Origin: Coemansia sp. RSA 1804
Lineage: Eukaryota > Kickxellomycota > Kickxellomycetes > Kickxellales > Kickxellaceae
Direction: 5' to 3'
NCBI GenBank assembly: GCA_027578815.1
Contig: JANBTH010000141.1
Location: forward strand, 1-31,002
DNA: 31,002 nucleotides
The number at the start of each line of letters is the position of its first letter. The stretch's first letter is position 1. The position numbers and the translations under genes were made by a program. Below are positions 26,734 through 31,002 of this stretch, piece after piece. Under the pieces are notes generated by a model. It did not search any database, was not told the DNA's origin, and saw nothing but the letters and a program-made list of their open reading frames with translations.

Positions 26734-27276
26734 CTACATGCCAAAGGCGGCTACCACAACAATGGCTGACGCTACGACAAATGAAGCCGCAGAAAGGACA
26801 TGTGTACGAGGCTTTGCTATTGCTGACGACGTTTCAGTTGAGGGTGAATCTGTGCTGCCGTCTTCTGGCAAAGTTGTGCTTTCTTCCTTGCCTGTCGATG
26901 TCTCGCCATTAGTGGATGTCTCATCATGTGTGGGTGTTTCAATGTCGGCGGAGGCTGTTTCGGCGTAGACCTCCCGGGCCCTGCTCACATACCCAGACAC
27001 CCAGCTTGGGTTGAATGCCGCTGGCAGCTGTGTTGTTCCATATAGCCACACCGCAGAGGAGTATGCTCCCGACTCATCCGTGTATTTGGCCATGTTCAGG
27101 TCCTGGTTTACTTGGTAGAACACGCTGGCCCACAGGCTGGACATCTCCTTTTCAAGCTCGCTCATATCCGTTGCTGTGGCTGCCACCTCAAGGAGGTTCT
27201 CATTGCTTTCTGCAACCGCCGTGCCGGTCATCCCGGCCACCGCAACAACCGCTGGGAGTATATAAACGCATTTCAT
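26734..27276 (-). CDS. Secreted, probably GPI-anchored Ser/Thr-rich surface protein
   Basis: 180 residues from ATG 27276; the open frame upstream lacks a better start. A signal peptide (MKCVYILPAVVAVAGMTGTAVA, about 1-22, written here in part) is followed by a folded-looking domain (about 27-105) with LEKEMSSLWASVFYQVNQDL and two Trp-containing segments. A Thr/Ser/Glu-rich stalk (107-152) likely carries O-glycans. The end is a hydrophobic tail (161-180, LSAASFVVASAIVVVAAFGM) without following charges, the classic GPI-addition signal. It has only one Cys (position 3, in the signal peptide), so the mature domain is not disulfide-stabilised. No named family was recognised; a cell-wall or membrane surface role follows from the architecture. 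Confidence 0.82.
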   Translation of the reverse strand: MKCVYILPAVVAVAGMTGTAVAESNENLLEVAATATDMSELEKEMSSLWASVFYQVNQDLNMAKYTDESGAYSSAVWLYGTTQLPAAFNPSWVSGYVSRAREVYAETASADIETPTHDETSTNGETSTGKEESTTLPEDGSTDSPSTETSSAIAKPRTHVLSAASFVVASAIVVVAAFGM

Positions 27277-28335
27277 TGTGACTGAGTGTTTGGTGTGAGA
27301 AATATCTATTGAAAATATGGATGCTATCTTTGGCAAAAATCAAAGAGTGTATGGTATGGAAAAAAGAGCAGGGATAAATCAATCGGAAAGAAAGCCAGGA
27401 AACAAGAAGGGTTAAAGTTAAAAAAAGAAAGAAAAGGCGACGCTTCAATATACAGTTTCTTATGCTTTGTATTTTTATTGCGGATCACAGCATACATGTG
27501 CATTTGCAGCAGAAATATTATTCTGGAAAGAAACTACAAAACAAACGCTGCCTCTCACTTTGAGATTTGTTAATTTTTACACTTTCTTTTTTGTCCTGAT
27601 TCATTGTCCCTTCCAATCGAAAACATACTTTGAGTATTGATGCCAACCTCCCCCGCTCTTTGTGTGGTCGCATGCACCCTTTTTGTAAATGCTCGTCTTG
27701 GCTTTGTTTTACATGCGCTTTCTTTTGAATATTCTTTACTTGCCTTTGTTTTGGTGACAATGCTGCTGCAGCCACTAGCGAAGATCCTTTTCAATGCGGT
27801 TTATAAAATAAATCAACTGCTTAATTCCTCAATCCTAAATCTTTGTAGTATTGTGTTGGCGGGCACATAATTTACTTTTGTGCTCCACGGCTAGAATTTT
27901 TAAATGTAGACTTTTGCCGGATAGAGAACCCTTCCCAAATGAACCATCTGTTTCCATCCCTAGCACGCGGGCTGAAATGGGTCACACGTTTAGCATACAA
28001 TTGTACTTTTTCCTACACTTGACAATAAACCTTAAGATAGGTATTTAATATGAAATGTTAATGCATCTTTTATTTTAATTAATGAACACTCCATTTGCAA
28101 AGTCTTGATGAAAATGAAAGAGTTTGCATATTGACATGCCAGACTTCTCGTGACTAAGAGCCCACCAGGCATCTCTCTTGTGAAAAGTATAAAACTCCTG
28201 TTATATATCTATATATTCCTGCATGGAAAAGCCTACATGCCTCTTTTCTAACATATTTTACAAGTTATTGTTTCTATTACCTTCAAATTATTTTATTTTC
28301 CTAACAAATATGATTACTCTTACAAAAATTTTCAG
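27277..28335. other. AT-rich region with exon-like fragments
   Basis: About 1.06 kb. It holds the promoter of the GPI-type protein (27277 onward), minus-strand exon-like segments at 27518-27971 (listed separately), and an intron-like stretch ending TTTTCAG at 28335 that precedes the plus-strand exon. CTAAC branch-like sites occur near 28248 and 28300. Confidence 0.45.
27518..27971 (-). pseudogene. Unassigned exon-like fragments with a PIP-box-like C-terminus
   Basis: A minus-strand frame (27790-27518) reads 90 codons of Lys/Gln/Ser-rich, protein-like sequence including ALSPKQRQVKNIQKKAHV and MNQDKKESVKIN, ending QRLFCSFFPE. The terminal Q-x-x-F-x-x-F-F resembles a PCNA-interacting peptide (consensus Q-x-x-[ILM]-x-x-[FY]-[FY]). 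Upstream, 27971-27876 reads RVLGMETDGSFGKGSLSGKS after a TTTCAG acceptor and could join in phase through a GTAAAT donor. A polyadenylation-like AATAAAA lies about 40 bp past the stop. No start exon was found, so this is either the 3' end of an unmodelled gene or a decayed copy. Confidence 0.28.
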
Positions 28336-28583
28336 GTAAAAGGGGTACAAAACCAACTAAACCTCGGCAGCTACCCAGTGAAGAATACAACATAGTTTTT
28401 GTTGAGGATGTTATCAGAAAGGCACACCAAAGAAAAATGAATGTAAAAATTAATCTGCCACGAAAAGGAGCCAAACAAGTCTTGTCAATTAATAGTGGTA
28501 CTAATCGTCTGGTTAGCGATATTCCTCTACGTTATGAAAATAGGCTACTCAGCTATATGGGAAGCTTAAATGAAACATCATAA
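28336..28583 (+). CDS. Terminal exon of an unidentified protein (5' exons not found)
   Basis: After a strong acceptor (CTAAC branch site, then TTTTCAG at 28335), 81 codons run to TAA at 28581. The sequence contains LPSEEYNIVFVEDVIRKAHQ and MNVKINLPRKGAKQVLSINS, with mixed charged and hydrophobic composition unlike the AT-rich surroundings. There is no ATG before codon 34, so an upstream exon ending with one extra base is required. A candidate is a short segment ending CTTGTGAAAA|GTATAA near 28187, but it cannot be extended to a start. A polyadenylation signal (AATAAAATATG, 28666) follows. The family is not recognised; it may be a real gene end or a relic. Confidence 0.4.
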
Positions 28584-28986
28584 ATAAGCATACCACATGC
28601 TAAGACATAGCACCCCCCCATTGACTAGAATGTTATTTTTTTACTTTTATACCCGTACATTTTTCCAATAAAATATGTATTCATTTTGCTAAACAATCTC
28701 GCAGCTTTTGACTAGAAGCCCAGATAATTAGACAGCCAGCTGATTCTGATTAGTTGATTGCGATCAGCAATTTTTTTTTTGCAAGAGCAAAAAAGGGCAA
28801 TGGAAATTCGGTTTTACAAGAAGCATAAGCAAAGCAGTTTGGTCGGTTTTTACTCACTGGCTCTCCTACTTGTTAGTCGATTTATGCTCTTTTGGCTGTG
28901 CTGTCTGTTTTTTTTTCTCTTTAGCTCTTGCATTTGTGCCTGGTTATATTCTTTATTTTTATATACATAAATATTGTTGTGCCAAA
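28584..28986. promoter_or_regulatory. Intergenic region and RLP24 promoter
   Basis: 403 bp. The first part carries the polyadenylation-like AATAAAATATG (28666). The second is T-rich (TTTTTTTTTG near 28773; CTGTTTTTTTTTCTCTTTAG near 28905), typical of a promoter and leader. No separate gene was seen. Confidence 0.5.
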
Positions 28987-29574
28987 ATGCGTCTCGAAAA
29001 GTGCTACTTTTGCTCTTCGACCGTCTATCCTGGCCACGGAACAATGTTTGTTCGTAATGACGGCAAGGTACGTTAAAGAAAGCTCAACAGCAAAGAATCT
29101 TTTTTATTGCTAAAAACAGACTAGAGGTTTTCATATTAACAAAAAAGACTGCGCTTGTGAACGGAAGAAACCCAACTGTAGTCGTTTCGGTTTTGTCGCT
29201 CAAAGTGCCACAAAAACTTTAAGATGAAGCGCAACCCGCGTAAGGTGCGCTGGACCAAGGCTTTCCGGAAGGCAGCAGGCAAAGAGATGACCATCGACTC
29301 CACGTTCGAGTTTGAGAAGCGGAGAAACGTGCCAGTGCGCTACGACCGGGATCTCATGAGCACCACGCTCAAGGCCATGAAGCGGGTGCAGGAGATCAGA
29401 GCTCGTCGCGAGCGTGCATTCTTCAAGCAACGGATGGCTGGCAATAAGGAGCGCGAAAGAGTCGAGAACATTCGCGAGATTGAAAAGAGCATCCATCTTG
29501 TGTCCACGCCTACCATCAAGGCAAAGGAGGTCCAAAAGTCTGCTGAGTCGTCCAAGCGCATGGAGCTGGACTAG
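28987..29574 (+). CDS. RLP24: Ribosome biogenesis protein RLP24, two exons
   Basis: Exons are 28987-29067 (27 codons) and 29182-29574, with a 114-bp phase-0 intron (GTACGT...GTAG). The product is 157 residues. RLP24 (RSL24D1) is a placeholder for eL24 on nuclear pre-60S particles and is exchanged in the cytoplasm after Drg1 action. Exon 1 encodes MRLEKCYFCSSTVYPGHGTM with the first CxxC of the zinc ribbon. Exon 2 opens SFRFCRSKCHKNFKMKRNPR with the second Cys pair, then VRWTKAFRKAAGKEM and RRNVPVRYDRDLMSTTLKAM, nearly identical to fungal RLP24. The KWTKAFRKAAGK version separates RLP24 from true eL24. The acidic C-terminal extension of yeast Rlp24 (199 residues) is shorter here. Confidence 0.95.
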
Positions 29575-29779
29575 CCGCATGTTCATTCAAAGATAACAGC
29601 CATGTTGCGGTGGGGCCCTGTATGTTTTTCTCAGAGTGTATTTTGCTCTTTCTAGGTCTATCAATTATATATTCAGTTGGATATGAAATGCAAAGACAGA
29701 TATTTGCTTTTGTTTGTTGCACTGCACTGCACCTTCCATTTAACGCAGAAACGAAAAAAGAAAAGATAGAGACTTGCTT
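29575..29779. terminator. Convergent 3' flanks of RLP24 and uL13m
   Basis: 205 bp between two stop codons. No clear AATAAA was seen on either strand; AT-rich stretches near 29655-29690 are the likeliest 3' processing region. Confidence 0.35.
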
Positions 29780-30383
29780 TTATTCGATGGGTTGGACGAC
29801 AAGTGGGATCTTTGTATCGTTCCGTTTGATAATGTTTCCAGCATATGGATGCTCTGCCTCGGGAAACACCAGCAGTCTGCCGAGACGCACCTTGCGCAGT
29901 CTGTTTTTGGGTAGCATCCCTGAAACGGCCTTTTCAATGATTTTCTCAGGGTTCTTTTCCTGCAATCTCTCCATCGTGATCTGCTTCAGTCCGCCAGGAT
30001 ACTGCGAATGACTCCAGTACTGCTTCTTCTCAAGCTTGCGGCCGGTGACCGAAATATGGTTTGCGTTGATAACCACAACATAGTCGCCGCAGTCCGCAGA
30101 CGGATCGTAGATGGGCTTATGCTTCCCCATAAGCGTCTGTGCTATCTGTGAGCCTATCCGCCCAAGAACCTGGCCGCGTACATCAACAAGATGCCAGACT
30201 CGAGCATACGCCAAAGTAGCCTACATGATATTTATATTTCAAGCATTGGAAAAATATTGTGAGCAAGAGTGTCTTTGATTCTCGGCGCGGCTATGCATGT
30301 TGACGGTCAGCAATCTCGACTGTTGACCTGAAAAAAGAGCAGCACAAGTCACATATACGCACATTTCCGACCCCTGTGGACAT
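29780..30383 (-). CDS. MRPL23: Mitochondrial large ribosomal subunit protein uL13m, two exons
   Basis: Exon 1 is 30383-30363 (21 nt, MSTGVGN) and exon 2 is 30220-29780, with a 142-bp phase-0 intron (GTGCGT...GTAG). The product is 153 residues. Exon 2 reads ATLAYARVWHLVDVRGQVLG, GKHKPIYDPSADCGDYVVVI, YWSHSQYPGGLK and AVSGMLPKNRLRKVRLGRL, the full uL13 signature set. The 'LAYARVWH' start matches the fungal mitochondrial form (yeast Mrpl23) rather than cytosolic uL13. The open frame of exon 2 has no ATG before the conserved region, which is why a first exon was sought. The one chosen gives a near-consensus donor and the expected short N-terminus. uL13m sits on the surface of the mitochondrial large subunit. 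Confidence 0.9.
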
Positions 30384-30934
30384 TTTTCCTATTTCTAGTC
30401 GCTATCAGCAATAACTGTACAAAGATACAGGTGTAAAACGAGTTAATTGTAAAAAAACACACGCACAAAATATTTTAAAATGGAAATTAGAAATAAAAAC
30501 TAGATGTTAAGCAGTGAGCTGTGAGGAAAGCTGTTGCTGGATCAATTGTGTTATCCGCTGTTTGGATCCTTTTCCTTCAGCAGAAAGTAGATAAAAAAAA
30601 GCGTTTTTGATTAGGATCAACTTAACAGCCTTTTTTAATTCCGCTTTTTGGTTACCCACAAAATATGGTAAGCGCATGACAACAAAACAAGACAAAAGTG
30701 CGACTTGCTGTTTTTTGTTTTCTCCTTCTGCTGCGTTTACCTTTTTTCTTTCATTCTTTCTGGCAATGTCATATTTATAAGCACACTTCTTATTTCTAAA
30801 TATTTATTATATTCTGCACAGCAACTCTTTCTCTTCCTTGATTTCAATCTCGCGACAGCTTATTTATTCTCATTTTGCTAGATTATCAGCACAGCTTCTC
30901 GAAACCTTCATTCAAAACAAAAAAAACACACACA
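30384..30934. other. Intergenic region between uL13m and the last gene
   Basis: 551 bp. It holds the uL13m promoter, a doubtful minus-strand ORF (listed separately) and a TC-rich promoter (TTTTTTCTTTCATTCTTTCT, about 30741-30760) leading to the gene at 30935. Confidence 0.45.
30507..30677 (-). CDS. Doubtful 56-residue ORF
   Basis: ATG 30677 opens a frame reading MRLPYFVGNQKAELKKAVKL and ending IQQQLSSQLTA. The composition is balanced (Lys/Leu/Gln) and could be a small helical protein. It is short and no family is recognised. A pyrimidine-rich stretch before GCTGAAG (near 30580) could alternatively belong to an intron. Listed as possible only. Confidence 0.25.
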   Translation of the reverse strand: MRLPYFVGNQKAELKKAVKLILIKNAFFYLLSAEGKGSKQRITQLIQQQLSSQLTA

Positions 30935-31002
30935 ATGTCTGACAAGGAGTACGTGGCTACAATCAAGCAGATATGCGAGTTCCTTCAGAGCGACCCAACA
31001 CC
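30935..31002 (+). CDS. N-terminus of an unidentified protein, cut by window end
   Basis: An ATG in A-rich context (ACACACAATG) follows a TC-rich promoter and opens 22 codons plus 2 nt: MSDKEYVATIKQICEFLQSD and two further residues before the edge. The context resembles a well-expressed gene start. Too little is present to name a family. Confidence 0.6.
   Translation, partial: MSDKEYVATIKQICEFLQSDPT

Noticed and set aside
1..31002. CRISPR array or prokaryotic operon features
   Set aside because: No regularly spaced direct repeats; spliceosomal introns and eukaryotic gene families show this is nuclear fungal DNA.

Overview
The window is nuclear DNA from a filamentous or early-diverging fungus. 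The evidence is compact genes on both strands, GT-AG introns of about 87-142 bp with CTAAC/CTAAT-like branch sites, very short first exons, nucleus-encoded mitochondrial proteins, and pyrimidine-rich promoters. The gene mix (tandem-UBZ SLX4, a five-ZZ NBR1, a Fanzor relic, Ser/Thr-rich secreted proteins, an HXXXD acyltransferase) would suit a zoosporic, mucoromycote or zoopagomycote (for example Kickxellomycotina-like) lineage. That placement is inference; no phylogeny was run.

Layout. 1-10.9 kb is housekeeping: the start of PP4R3/PSY2 (-), a two-exon secreted Ser/Glu-rich protein (-), thymidylate kinase CDC8 (-), a three-exon retromer VPS26 (+), SURF1/SHY1 (-), diphthine synthase DPH5 (-), tRNA dimethyltransferase TRM1 (+) and a THOC5-like protein (+). 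10.9-14.4 kb is AT-rich and accessory. It holds a decayed ORF, a GC-rich Gag/ORF1-like reading frame with a pseudoknot-forming element just 3' of it, and a tRNA-Val(AAC) gene directly upstream of that frame's 5' end. 14.4-21 kb holds ATP synthase subunit h (three exons), mitoribosomal uS17m, an HXXXD acyltransferase, an orphan Cys/His coiled-coil protein, a two-exon SLX4 and a small orphan membrane-type protein. 21-24.8 kb is dominated by a GC-rich NBR1-type selective-autophagy receptor with five ZZ-like fingers. 24.8-28.6 kb is accessory again: a cluster of inverted repeats including a 28-bp perfect palindrome, a frameshifted C-terminal remnant of a Fanzor (eukaryotic TnpB-like) nuclease with hairpins just past its stop, a secreted GPI-type protein, and two sets of unassigned exon-like fragments. 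28.9-31 kb returns to housekeeping: RLP24, mitoribosomal uL13m, a doubtful 56-codon ORF and the start of an unidentified gene.

There is no operon logic. Genes fall in divergent pairs (CDC8/VPS26, DPH5/TRM1, uS17m/acyltransferase) and convergent pairs (VPS26/SHY1, RLP24/uL13m). Several products act in mitochondria (SHY1, ATP14, uS17m, uL13m) or in ribosome and translation biology (DPH5, TRM1, RLP24). The most unusual items are the Fanzor relic, the inverted-repeat cluster at 24.9 kb, and the 12.2-kb pseudoknot, whose mismatches all become G-U pairs on one strand only.
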